This document shows, one piece after another, positions 8,672 through 17,093 of a DNA stretch of 64,000 nucleotides. Numbering within the stretch: position 1 is the first letter of the stretch; the number at the start of each line of letters is the position of its first letter. Below the pieces are notes generated by a model that saw nothing but the letters and a program-made list of their open reading frames with translations, ran no database searches and was not told the origin of the DNA. The stretch is taken from NCBI RefSeq assembly GCF_024347055.1, contig NZ_AP024896.1, forward strand, positions 1,798,001 to 1,862,000. The letters are read 5' to 3'. This DNA is from Vibrio porteresiae DSM 19223. Its GTDB lineage: Bacteria; Pseudomonadota; Gammaproteobacteria; Enterobacterales; Vibrionaceae. The position numbers and the translations under genes were made by a program.

Positions 8672-9592
8672 ATGAATTACTTAAGTACTTACCTAAAAGG
8701 CATCGCAATGGGAGCAGCCGATGTTGTCCCAGGCGTGTCTGGTGGCACTATCGCTTTTATTACTGGGGTTTATGACACGCTGCTAGAAAGCATTCGTCGG
8801 ATTAACCCAAGTTTGATTCGCCTTTGGAAACAACAAGGGTTTAAAGCAGTTTGCTCCCACATCAATCTCTTTTTCTTGTTATCACTGTTTGCAGGCATCC
8901 TGACCAGTATTCTCACCCTGGCTAAACTCATTTCTTGGCTGCTGGTCACCCACCCGATTCCAATTTGGTCCTTCTTCTTCGGCCTGATAGTGGTCTCTGT
9001 GTACCATATGCTCAAGCAGGTAGAACACAAACAGTGGGCTCAATGGGGCTTTTTGTTTATCGGTGTTGCTTTGGCTTACAGCATCACTGTGCTAAAACCT
9101 ATTTCGATGGAACCCACCAGCATTAATATTCTTATCTGCGGTGCAGTGGCTATTTGTGCCATGATTCTTCCTGGTATCTCAGGCAGTTTCATTCTCCTAT
9201 TATTAGGCATGTACGCACCGATTCTTGGTGCCGTCAAAGCGATGCAAGTAAGCACCTTGGCGCTCTTTGCGAGCGGATGTGTGCTTGGACTGTTAAGCTT
9301 CTCTCATTTGCTATCATGGCTACTCAAACGTCATCGCGACACCACCTTAATGTTTCTGACTGGATTAATGCTTGGCACCTTGCCAAAAATCTGGCCATGG
9401 AAAGAAACCATTAGCTGGCGCACCAATTCACACGGTGAACAAGTTCCACTACTACAACACAACTTGTCTCCGTTTGAATTTGAATCCATCACTTCCCAAC
9501 CATCACAGTTGTTCATTGCCATCATTTTGATGCTGTGTGCCATTGGCCTAGTGCTTGGCTTAGAGAAGTTTGCTGCAAAATCTTCCAAATAA
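8672..9592 (+). CDS. popT: DUF368 undecaprenyl-phosphate translocase (PopT)
   Basis: Polytopic inner-membrane protein (306 residues from the chosen ATG) of the DUF368 family. It carries the hallmark opening GAADVVPGVSGGTIAFITG and its internal repeat MILPGISGSFILLLLGMY, an inverted-repeat architecture. DUF368 proteins, including the V. cholerae one (VCA0040), have been shown to return undecaprenyl phosphate across the inner membrane and matter most under alkaline, sodium-rich conditions. An upstream in-frame start at 8525 would add 49 residues unlike the family; the ATG at 8672 has AAGG six bases before it and begins MNYLSTYLKG as expected. Monocistronic, with a terminator directly after. Confidence 0.92.
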   Translation: MNYLSTYLKGIAMGAADVVPGVSGGTIAFITGVYDTLLESIRRINPSLIRLWKQQGFKAVCSHINLFFLLSLFAGILTSILTLAKLISWLLVTHPIPIWSFFFGLIVVSVYHMLKQVEHKQWAQWGFLFIGVALAYSITVLKPISMEPTSINILICGAVAICAMILPGISGSFILLLLGMYAPILGAVKAMQVSTLALFASGCVLGLLSFSHLLSWLLKRHRDTTLMFLTGLMLGTLPKIWPWKETISWRTNSHGEQVPLLQHNLSPFEFESITSQPSQLFIAIILMLCAIGLVLGLEKFAAKSSK

Positions 9593-9604
9593 TGCGTAAC
9601 AATT

Positions 9605-9629
9605 AAGGCAGGGAAATTCCCTGCCTTTT
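9605..9629 (+). terminator. Intrinsic terminator after popT
   Basis: AAGGCAGGGAA / TTCCCTGCCTT, an 11-bp stem with a 1-base centre, ending in TTTT; 13 bases after the stop codon. Confidence 0.85.
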
Positions 9630-9717
9630 GCTGTACGCTCTCTCACACAAATGTCTGCTCGCTCATGCTATGCTTTTGGCGTTTTAGACTCTTACCGTCC
9701 TGTGGTGGATACCGACT

Positions 9718-10185
9718 ATGCTGTTACGCCTTAATCGAACCTTGGTACTAATGACCGTACTCTTTTGCACATCAACATTTGCTGCAGAAATTAAGGTTAT
9801 CCAACCTTATGTGAATGCTACCAGAGCGAACGATTTGAGCGCATCGGTCTACGCACAGTTGATCAACAATACCCAAGAAGAGCGCTATCTCGTTGCCGCT
9901 CAAACTGATGCGGCCTCTAAAGTGGAATTACGTACCGCGGTCAACCGTGGTCAAGCGAATGAAATGCGTAATGCTCCTTTTTTTAGGATCGCACCACAAA
10001 GCACATTAGAACTTTCACCCAGTGGCGATCAAATTGTCCTGCTTGGGCTTATCAAACCGTTAGAAACCAATACCCATATCAATGTCACTTTGCTATTTAA
10101 AAATGGTGAGCAAGTCGCTGTTCGCGTCCCTGTAACTACCTTAGTTACCGACTTTATGCACATGAAAGCCAAAAGCGCTGAGTGA
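9718..10185 (+). CDS. Periplasmic PCu(A)C-like protein with degenerate copper site
   Basis: Exported 155-residue protein: signal peptide ~1-22 (cleavage expected after TFAA) followed by one PCuAC (DUF461) domain. The family delivers Cu(I) to cytochrome oxidase using an H-x10-M-x21-H-x-M motif. Here the first His is Arg (VELR), the first Met is kept (NEMR), and the H-x-M pair reads Q-I-V (DQIVLLGL), so three of four ligands are missing although the fold landmarks (FFRIAPQSTLEL, GLIKPL, LLFKNGEQ) remain. A His-Met pair occurs near the C-terminus (FMHMK). Copper binding of the classical kind is therefore unlikely; function unknown. No neighbour suggests cytochrome oxidase assembly. Confidence 0.75.
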   Translation: MLLRLNRTLVLMTVLFCTSTFAAEIKVIQPYVNATRANDLSASVYAQLINNTQEERYLVAAQTDAASKVELRTAVNRGQANEMRNAPFFRIAPQSTLELSPSGDQIVLLGLIKPLETNTHINVTLLFKNGEQVAVRVPVTTLVTDFMHMKAKSAE

Positions 10186-10412
10186 CTTTTTATTCATCTC
10201 TCTCTTCTGTGACACTTCACTATTTACCCTCATTATCGTTCGCTCACGAACGCATAACTTAGCGTCATTCTTACTTTTGCCACACCAGCGTTCCAACCAC
10301 ATTTCATTAACATTTCACTAAAAAGATGTTTCGCCAATCTATATAGGCAATTTTTTTTGCTGTGGAGCAATAAAACCTAGACACAATGTCTGGTAACGTT
10401 AATATTGACCAC

Positions 10413-10433
10413 TTTTAGTGGCAGGCACTAAAA
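10413..10433. repeat. Leader hairpin upstream of sstT
   Basis: TTTTAGTG (10413-10420) and CACTAAAA (10426-10433) form a perfect 8-bp stem with a 5-base loop, 36 bases before the sstT start codon. A second short palindrome (AGACA/TGTCT, about 10379-10392) lies just before it. Either may be an operator or an mRNA leader structure; no known riboswitch fits. Confidence 0.5.
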
Positions 10434-10469
10434 AGAAAGACAGACAATTGATTCAATACAGGGATAACT

Positions 10470-11702
10470 ATGCAAAGCAACAATATACTAAGTCGTTTTG
10501 CGCAAGGTAATCTCGTGCTTCAGATTCTGGCAGGTATCATTCTTGGTATCCTCGCTGCGAACGTAGCACCGGACTTTGCGAAAAGCGTAGGCTTACTTGG
10601 TAGTCTATTCGTCGGAGCGTTAAAAGCCGTAGCTCCAATCCTCGTTTTTATTCTGGTCGCAGCATCTATCGCAAATCAAAATAAAAACAAAAGCACCTAT
10701 ATGCGACCTATCGTCGTTTTGTATCTTTTGGGCACTTTCGCTGCAGCGGTAACTGCAGTCGCGCTAAGTTTCCTATTCCCAACAGAGCTAACGCTGGTAT
10801 CAGGTGCTGAAGGCACAACGCCGCCACAAGGTATTTTGGAAGTTATCCAAACACTGCTGTTCAAACTGGTTGATAACCCAGTAAGTGCACTAATGAATGC
10901 AAACTACATCGGCATTCTTGCGTGGGCAGTCGGTCTTGGTTTGGCTCTGAACCATGCATCAGAGAGCACCAAAGGCTTGTTTGAAGACTTAAGCCACGGC
11001 GTATCTCAGATCGTTCGCTTCATCATTCGTCTAGCACCGTTTGGTATTTTCGGTTTGGTCTCTTCGACCTTTGCTAGCACTGGTTTCGAAGCTCTCTCAG
11101 GCTATCTACACCTACTCGCTGTGCTATTGGGTGCGATGGGTATCATTGCTCTGATCGTCAATCCTCTGATTGTTTACGTTAAAACCGGTTCAAACCCTTA
11201 TCCATTGGTATTCCAATGTTTGCGTGAAAGTGGCGTTACTGCGTTCTTCACTCGCTCAAGCGCAGCAAACATTCCAGTGAATATGAACCTATGCCGTAAA
11301 TTGAACTTGGATGAAGATACTTACTCTGTTTCTATTCCTTTAGGCGCAACCATTAACATGGGTGGTGCAGCTATTACGATTACAGTTCTAACGTTAGCTG
11401 CAGTCAACACCTTAGGCATTCATGTGGATCTGATGACCGCATTACTGCTAAGCCTAGTGGCTGCGATTTCAGCATGTGGTGCATCCGGTGTTGCCGGTGG
11501 TTCACTGCTACTGATTCCTCTTGCTTGTGGTCTGTTTGGTATTTCTAACGACATCGCAATGCAAGTCGTCGCAGTAGGCTTCATCATTGGTGTCATTCAA
11601 GACTCAGCGGAAACTGCGCTTAACAGTTCAACCGACGTAGTATTCACTGCAGCGGTATGCCAAAGTCAGCAAAAAAAAGAGTATGAGTTAGCGGAAGACT
11701 AA
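10470..11702 (+). CDS. sstT: Na+/serine-threonine symporter SstT
   Basis: Inner-membrane sodium-coupled importer of serine and threonine of the dicarboxylate/amino acid:cation symporter (DAACS) family. The length of 410 matches SstT (E. coli 414). Visible landmarks: the N-terminal LVLQILAGIILGIL helix, the serine-rich reentrant loop FFTRSSAANIPVNM, the helix GATINMGGAAITITVLTLA and the second loop ACGASGVAGGSLLLIPLACG. SD: GGGATAAC before the ATG. Stands alone; a strong terminator follows. Confidence 0.95.
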   Translation: MQSNNILSRFAQGNLVLQILAGIILGILAANVAPDFAKSVGLLGSLFVGALKAVAPILVFILVAASIANQNKNKSTYMRPIVVLYLLGTFAAAVTAVALSFLFPTELTLVSGAEGTTPPQGILEVIQTLLFKLVDNPVSALMNANYIGILAWAVGLGLALNHASESTKGLFEDLSHGVSQIVRFIIRLAPFGIFGLVSSTFASTGFEALSGYLHLLAVLLGAMGIIALIVNPLIVYVKTGSNPYPLVFQCLRESGVTAFFTRSSAANIPVNMNLCRKLNLDEDTYSVSIPLGATINMGGAAITITVLTLAAVNTLGIHVDLMTALLLSLVAAISACGASGVAGGSLLLIPLACGLFGISNDIAMQVVAVGFIIGVIQDSAETALNSSTDVVFTAAVCQSQQKKEYELAED

Positions 11703-11731
11703 TCACGGCTGAATTTGGTTCTAGGACAGAC

Positions 11732-11761
11732 AAAAAAACCCGAGCTCGACTCGGGTTTTTT
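11732..11761. terminator. Bidirectional intrinsic terminator (sstT / Sel1 gene)
   Basis: AAAAAACCCGAG / CTCGGGTTTTTT, a 12-bp stem with a 5-base loop, between the convergent genes; T-runs on both strands. Confidence 0.93.
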
Positions 11762-11778
11762 GCGTATTGAGGAAATGA

Positions 11779-12984
11779 TTAGCGTGGCGTGTAATCAAAA
11801 GTAACCGATTTTTGTGGTTGAAAACTCTCTTCATAGTGATCTTTTTCCAAAGAAGCCACCTCGTTGATATTGCCTTGTTCACTCTCTTGTTTATACGCTT
11901 CCATATCTTCATCTAACGATTCAAAGATATCCTTAGAGGGGCTTTCCACAATTTCACCATCATCCACCTCTTCCCCTTTATGCGGAATCGGGATAGGCCT
12001 TTTATAAAGCTTGTTAAGTGCGCGAATGATCGAATGGGGGTGTACCGCACCTGAGGCAATTTTCTTTTGGAGTGGTTTGGCTAAGGATTGCAAGCCCACC
12101 ACAGAATCTACCCCAATTTTGGTCCCGACGTTATCACGCATCAATTTAGCCGGTTCGAAACCAAAGTATGCCGATAAAAAGAGCCAAATGTATGAAATCG
12201 CATTACCGTTTACACCGTAATCCATCCAAGCATCACCAGCGTAATACATCGCTTCAGCATTGCCTCGCTCAGAAGCACGCTCAAGCCAATAACACGCTTT
12301 ACGATGGTCGATAGAGACACCAACGCCTTTCAAATAGTTGAGGCCCAGCTTCATCATGCCGACCTTATCATCCATTTTCGCAGCTTTGTAATACCAGTAG
12401 GTAGAGTCGGTTGGTGATTGAGAAATATTGTCTTTCGATACACTCCAATCGCCCATAAAGATGATCGCTTCCATCATATTGTGGTCGGCCGCTTCATGAA
12501 TCAGTGATAAGCCTTTCACCACATTGACGTCGGTACCACGACCATAGATTAATGCTTTACCTGCATCTAACTTAGCGTGTAAATCACCTTCAATGGCACG
12601 AATATACGTTTCCCAGAAATGGAGTTTTTCTTTTAAGATCAAGTCGTCTTTCATGCGCCGACAAATTCTTACCACTCCATACATCCCATTTAAATTATCC
12701 ATTTGGGCGGCTTTTTCGTACCAGAAAAAAGCTTCTTTGTAGTTGGTGCGCTCAGCCTCTTTGGCTAGATAAAGCATGGTAGGAATGTGACCAGACTCAG
12801 CTTTAAACAGCCGCTCTTTACGTTCTTGATCCCGCATTCGCTGTAGTGCCCGGCGATAGGCTTCTTCTTTCGCTATTTTTTCATCTTCCATCCGGCGGCG
12901 ACGCATTGATAGCGTAATCATCCAAACAAAAATTAAAATAAGCGAAAGACCAAGTACCCCGATGGCGATCCCAATGGTATTCAT
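11779..12984 (-). CDS. Membrane-anchored Sel1-repeat protein
   Basis: 401 residues. A single N-terminal membrane helix (about 4-26) is followed by RRRR, placing the rest in the cytoplasm by the positive-inside rule. Residues ~60-290 contain Sel1-like (SLR) repeats with the typical A..Y...G.GV..D...A..W...A spacing, for example LGLNYLKGVGVSIDHRKA. The C-terminal ~80 residues are acidic and low-complexity. Sel1 proteins act as scaffolds; no catalytic motif is present and I cannot assign a pathway. Convergent with sstT. Confidence 0.75.
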   Translation of the reverse strand: MNTIGIAIGVLGLSLILIFVWMITLSMRRRRMEDEKIAKEEAYRRALQRMRDQERKERLFKAESGHIPTMLYLAKEAERTNYKEAFFWYEKAAQMDNLNGMYGVVRICRRMKDDLILKEKLHFWETYIRAIEGDLHAKLDAGKALIYGRGTDVNVVKGLSLIHEAADHNMMEAIIFMGDWSVSKDNISQSPTDSTYWYYKAAKMDDKVGMMKLGLNYLKGVGVSIDHRKACYWLERASERGNAEAMYYAGDAWMDYGVNGNAISYIWLFLSAYFGFEPAKLMRDNVGTKIGVDSVVGLQSLAKPLQKKIASGAVHPHSIIRALNKLYKRPIPIPHKGEEVDDGEIVESPSKDIFESLDEDMEAYKQESEQGNINEVASLEKDHYEESFQPQKSVTFDYTPR

Positions 12985-13687
12985 CTGCTTGTATTCTTTC
13001 TCTATTCAATAAGAACCATTTGCTTACAACGTTCTCACTGACTGTGTATTTATCGGCCCGCTCTATACTACCTTAGTATTGATTAAAGTGGCAGAAGCGA
13101 ATGGTTATCAATTTAGGTTTCACTCTTGGTTTTGCTGGTTATGGTAAAAAAAATCCGTAACAAACTATTTTTTGTCACTCTCCGATTCACTTTTACCATT
13201 TTAAGTATCAATAGATTGCAAATGAATTGGGTCCATCGCATTCATAAACGGTCGCTCCACTATTCCAGCCTAGTAAACCAAGCATCTAAGGTAAAATTCA
13301 CCTTAATCATTACGGACACTATGTTATCGATGTTTCATTGTTGAGAAAACATCAATTTGATCGGTAGAAACACCTTCGGCTATTTATTCGTGTCCCATGC
13401 TAAAAAGATGGATAAACGAGGATAGACAAAATCTCTCTGTGATTAGGCTATATTAGTTTCATATTTATTATAGAACTCACTGTGCATTCGTCATTGGCTC
13501 GCATCATCAATAATGAGATTTATAGCCGCTTCATTACGATAAAACTGCCATTGTGCTAGGCCAAACAATCTATTGCTCGCATGTCATTTTTTAGACAACG
13601 AGCTTGACCTATTAAAAACAAAGCCTTTTACTAGAAGTGACAGTTGGCGTTAGTGACAAACACGGAATAACAACATCGAATAAGCGT
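12985..13687. other. Non-coding interval upstream of glgX
   Basis: About 700 bases between the divergent Sel1 gene and glgX. I see no convincing gene. Two GGATA-type hexamers (around 13410-13425) are only weakly MalT-box-like. A CRP half-site may occur near 13438 (TGTGATTAG). No terminator or riboswitch recognised. The promoter of glgX must lie here. Confidence 0.5.
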
Positions 13688-15682
13688 ATGAATGATATGG
13701 TTTCTCGTCCTTACCCTCTGGGTGCGACTCTCTCTAAAACCGGGTGCAACTTTTCGATTTACGCTCCAGCGAACCCCAAGATTCAGTTGGTGTTATTTAA
13801 TGAAGATGACAGTTACCGCACCGTTGAACTCAAGCATCATTATGCTGGGGTCGTACATACTTTTGTCCCTGAAATTCGTGCGGGCCAACGTTACGGCTAC
13901 CTGATCAAGCATAATGAAGAGTCGCACTACATCGCTGATCCCTATGCAAAATCGCTATCAGGCCCATTGAGTTACCATCCCCCTTTTGATTCAAAGCAAA
14001 GCTTCTCACTCCCCAAATGTGTGGTGATTGATGAACAAGAATTTGATTGGGAAGGCGTTCAAAAGCCTTATCGTCCACTTGATGAAATGGTGTTGTTTGA
14101 AACCCATGTCAAAGGCGCGACCAAACTGCACCCTGATGTTGCCCCAAAAGATCAAGGCACCTATCTGGGACTGATTAGCGAGGCAATGCTCACCTTCTAT
14201 AAAGATGAGCAGATCAATACCTTGCAATTGCTACCAATCGCCGCCTGCATGCACGAACCTCATTTGCTAGAAATGAACAAAGTGAATTATTGGGGTTATA
14301 ACCCATATGTATTTATGGCTCCCGATCCCCGATACGCTCATCATGATGCGGTTAACGAGTTAAAAACCGTGATTCGCGAGTTACATCGAGCGGGTATCGA
14401 GGTAATTCTGGATGTGGTTTATAACCACACGGCAGAAGGGGGAGAAAATGGTCCAATTTTCAATCTCAAAGCGTTAGACCCCAATTACTACCTGATTCAT
14501 GGGACTCACTTTGCCAACTTCACGGGTTGCGGTAATACTGTCAACCTGTCATCGCAGTCATCACTCAACTTGGTTATGGATACCCTACGTTACTGGGTAC
14601 AAGCCTATCACATTGATGGTTTTCGTTTTGACCTAGCGGCAACCTTAGGTCGTAATGGGGATAACTTCAGTCGCGATGCCGCTTTCTTTAAAGCGGTCGC
14701 TCAAGATCCTATTTTAAAACAGGTTAAACTCATTGCCGAACCTTGGGATATTGGTCCTAACGGTTATCAGGTTGGGAATTTTCCGTTTGGCTGGAATGAA
14801 ACCAACGATAAATTGCGCGATATTGCCCGTAGCTTTTGGCGTGGAGACAGTGGTTATTTGAAAGAGCTGGCAACACGTCTGATGGGATCTCGCGATCTCT
14901 ATAGCGCCGCGAATTGGCCATTTAAATTAACCGTCAACTACATCACTTATCATGACGGTTTCACGTTGCAAGACTTGGTGTCTTATAAGCACAAACATAA
15001 CGAAGCTAATGGTGAGCAGAACCGTGACGGTCATGGCGATAACCGCTCGGAGAACTACGGTGAAGAGGGAGAAACCTTTAACGTCACGATCAAGAGCAAG
15101 CGTGAACGACAAAAACGCAACCTGTTAGCCACTCTGCTCTTTTCATTCGGGATTCCGCATGTCCTGTTTGCTGACATTTTGTCACACTCGCAGCAAGGGA
15201 ATAACAACGCCTACTGCCAAGATAACGATATCAGTTGGATCAACTGGGAAGAGACCCTAGCTAAAAATGCGTTTCGACGTTGGTTAAGTAAACTCATTCA
15301 AGCCAGACAAACCTACATGGTGCCTTTTATTCGCGCATTCAGTGGCGAAAGACGTAACCACAACCGCGTTTTTTGGCGCCGAGTTGATGGCGAGATGATG
15401 CAACAAGAGGACTGGAACCGACTCTCAAGTGTGGCACTGCATTTAGGTATTGGTGAACATGGTGAGGAACTGCTTTATCTCATTAACCAAACCCGTGCAC
15501 CAGCTCGGTTTAGCTTGCCAAGCGATCGCAATCAACGTTGGCAGCTGCTGTGCGATACCAACGATATGCATAATCATCTGAGTAAAGATATTGAAAAAGA
15601 GCGGATGCAATTACCCGTTTCTATGTCAATTCTCTATTTTAACCCTAAAGCTGAAACGAAAGACGGTTCACACAAAGCATAG
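13688..15682 (+). CDS. glgX: Glycogen debranching enzyme GlgX (GH13 isoamylase type)
   Basis: Hydrolyses alpha-1,6 branches of phosphorylase-limited glycogen. An N-terminal CBM48-like domain (~5-130) precedes the GH13 barrel. The catalytic set is visible: DVVYNHT (region I), GFRFDLAAT (Asp nucleophile), IAEPWD (Glu acid/base) and ITYHDGF (transition-state Asp). The length (664) matches GlgX (E. coli 657). The ATG at 13688 places PLGA nine residues in, as in the family; an upstream GTG at 13637 would add 17 unaligned residues, and neither has a clear SD. Oddity: the usual AGDEFGRTQQGNNN stretch reads ADILSHSQQGNNN (from about residue 495), losing the Gly-Asp-Glu. It is not next to glgA/glgC, but glgB, malQ and malP occur 40 kb further on. 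Confidence 0.9.
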   Translation: MNDMVSRPYPLGATLSKTGCNFSIYAPANPKIQLVLFNEDDSYRTVELKHHYAGVVHTFVPEIRAGQRYGYLIKHNEESHYIADPYAKSLSGPLSYHPPFDSKQSFSLPKCVVIDEQEFDWEGVQKPYRPLDEMVLFETHVKGATKLHPDVAPKDQGTYLGLISEAMLTFYKDEQINTLQLLPIAACMHEPHLLEMNKVNYWGYNPYVFMAPDPRYAHHDAVNELKTVIRELHRAGIEVILDVVYNHTAEGGENGPIFNLKALDPNYYLIHGTHFANFTGCGNTVNLSSQSSLNLVMDTLRYWVQAYHIDGFRFDLAATLGRNGDNFSRDAAFFKAVAQDPILKQVKLIAEPWDIGPNGYQVGNFPFGWNETNDKLRDIARSFWRGDSGYLKELATRLMGSRDLYSAANWPFKLTVNYITYHDGFTLQDLVSYKHKHNEANGEQNRDGHGDNRSENYGEEGETFNVTIKSKRERQKRNLLATLLFSFGIPHVLFADILSHSQQGNNNAYCQDNDISWINWEETLAKNAFRRWLSKLIQARQTYMVPFIRAFSGERRNHNRVFWRRVDGEMMQQEDWNRLSSVALHLGIGEHGEELLYLINQTRAPARFSLPSDRNQRWQLLCDTNDMHNHLSKDIEKERMQLPVSMSILYFNPKAETKDGSHKA

Positions 15683-16130
15683 AGAGTAAAACACCATTTA
15701 TATGGCGACTTAGCACAAACTCGGAAATTCAAGCTAAGTCGCTGTTATGGATGAAATAACACGCACCATAACAGGCCGAAAAAGTGACCTGGTTACCCTA
15801 CCTATCTATTCATTTCTGATTATCTCAATTCAATAATCAACAAGTTACATAAAAAACAAACCGACAGCTAAGTTGTGGCAGATTATTTACATAACGCTGT
15901 TTTTCCCCTGATATTAAATTGCTCAAATAGGCTGGTAGTTTCTGGCTGAATGAATAAATATTTCTTTATTGTTTGTATAAATAATTCGCAACAAGCTTTG
16001 ACAACAAATAGACAATCGTCAACCAGAAAGTGAAAAATAACAGGTATAACTCTTTGTTTTTACTGTTCAAAAGCTTGTTTAGCAAGTTATTATTTAGCAT
16101 CCCGATTGGGAAATGATGTAGGTAACGAAT
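15683..16130. other. Interval glgX to GtrB-like gene, with a 10-bp inverted repeat
   Basis: GCGACTTAGC (15705-15714) and GCTAAGTCGC (15733-15742) form a perfect 10-bp stem around 18 bases, 22 bases after glgX. It lacks a T-run, so termination is uncertain. The rest is AT-rich; a TTGACA at 15998-16003 lacks a proper -10 at 17 bases. The promoter for the following operon should be here. Confidence 0.5.
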
Positions 16131-17093
16131 ATGCAAAAAACGGTTTCAGTCGTCATCCCTTGCTACAACGAAAGTGAAGTGATTGACTACACAGTAGAAG
16201 AACTCCTTAATGTCACTAACAGTATCGAAGGATATCAGTTCGAGCTGATTTTCGTGAACGATGGCAGCGCGGATGATACAGAAGCAAAGCTTCTTAACTA
16301 CAGCAAACAACATGAAATTGTGCGCTTAATTTCATTTTCCCGAAATTTCGGTCACCAGCCAGCCGTCAGTGCGGGTATTGAAGCAGCCACCGGTGATGCC
16401 GTAGTGCTTATCGATGCCGACCTACAAGATCCACCCCACTTAATCAAAGACATGATTGAACTGTGGGAAAAAGGCTACGACGTTGTTTATGGTACTCGTG
16501 AGAACCGTGAAGGCGAATCGCGCTTTAAACTGGCATCAGCAAAATGGTTCTACCGTATCCTGAACTATTTATCAGAGGTTTCGATTCCTCTCGATACTGG
16601 CGACTTCCGTTTAATGGACCGCCAAGTGGTCAACCAACTTAATGCGATGCCAGAGAAAAACCGCTTTATTCGCGGCATGGTGAGCTGGATTGGTTTCAAT
16701 CAAACGTCAATCCGTTATCAGCGTAATGCTCGTTTCGCAGGTGAAACCAAATACCCTCTGCGTAAAATGCTGAAATTTGGCTTAGACGGAATTCTCTCGT
16801 TCTCAGTTAAGCCATTGAAGCTCTCGATCATTATGGGATTTATCTCTTCTGGTATTGCTCTGTTGATGTTGCTTTATACCGTCTACGTGCGTTTAGCCAC
16901 AGACCATTGGCAATCTGGTTGGGCATCTATGCTGGTGGCAATGCTCTTTATTGGTGGCGTGCAGTTAATTTCAATCGGTATTTTGGGAGAGTACATAGCC
17001 CGAATTTACAATGAGTCGAAAAACCGTCCACTGTATATTGTGAAGAAAAACTTAGGGCAGAAAAACGATGATGAAACGTCTCGCTCAAGTTAA
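16131..17093 (+). CDS. Polyprenyl-phosphate glycosyltransferase (GtrB/DPM1-like)
   Basis: Inner-membrane GT2 enzyme, 320 residues, predicted to transfer a hexose from a nucleotide sugar onto undecaprenyl phosphate on the cytoplasmic face. The GT-A domain (1-~225) starts VSVVIPCYNE, has FVNDGSADDT and the metal/nucleotide site LIDADLQDPP, plus GDFRLMDR. Two C-terminal membrane helices (~232-256 and ~265-292) are typical of GtrB. Its 3' end overlaps the next gene, a GtrA-domain fusion, by 26 bases, so the pair is translationally coupled. The sugar is inferred, not shown. Confidence 0.9.
   Translation: MQKTVSVVIPCYNESEVIDYTVEELLNVTNSIEGYQFELIFVNDGSADDTEAKLLNYSKQHEIVRLISFSRNFGHQPAVSAGIEAATGDAVVLIDADLQDPPHLIKDMIELWEKGYDVVYGTRENREGESRFKLASAKWFYRILNYLSEVSIPLDTGDFRLMDRQVVNQLNAMPEKNRFIRGMVSWIGFNQTSIRYQRNARFAGETKYPLRKMLKFGLDGILSFSVKPLKLSIIMGFISSGIALLMLLYTVYVRLATDHWQSGWASMLVAMLFIGGVQLISIGILGEYIARIYNESKNRPLYIVKKNLGQKNDDETSRSS

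Noticed and set aside
10186..10469. Riboswitch (glycine or lysine type) upstream of sstT
   Set aside because: Only a short hairpin and a palindrome are present; the conserved aptamer cores are not found.
13126..13344. 72-codon ORF in the glgX upstream region
   Set aside because: No Shine-Dalgarno sequence, odd composition and no recognisable family; treated as non-coding.
13405..13430. MalT boxes upstream of glgX
   Set aside because: The two GGATA words do not match the GGGGA[TG]GAGG consensus beyond five bases and lack proper arrangement.
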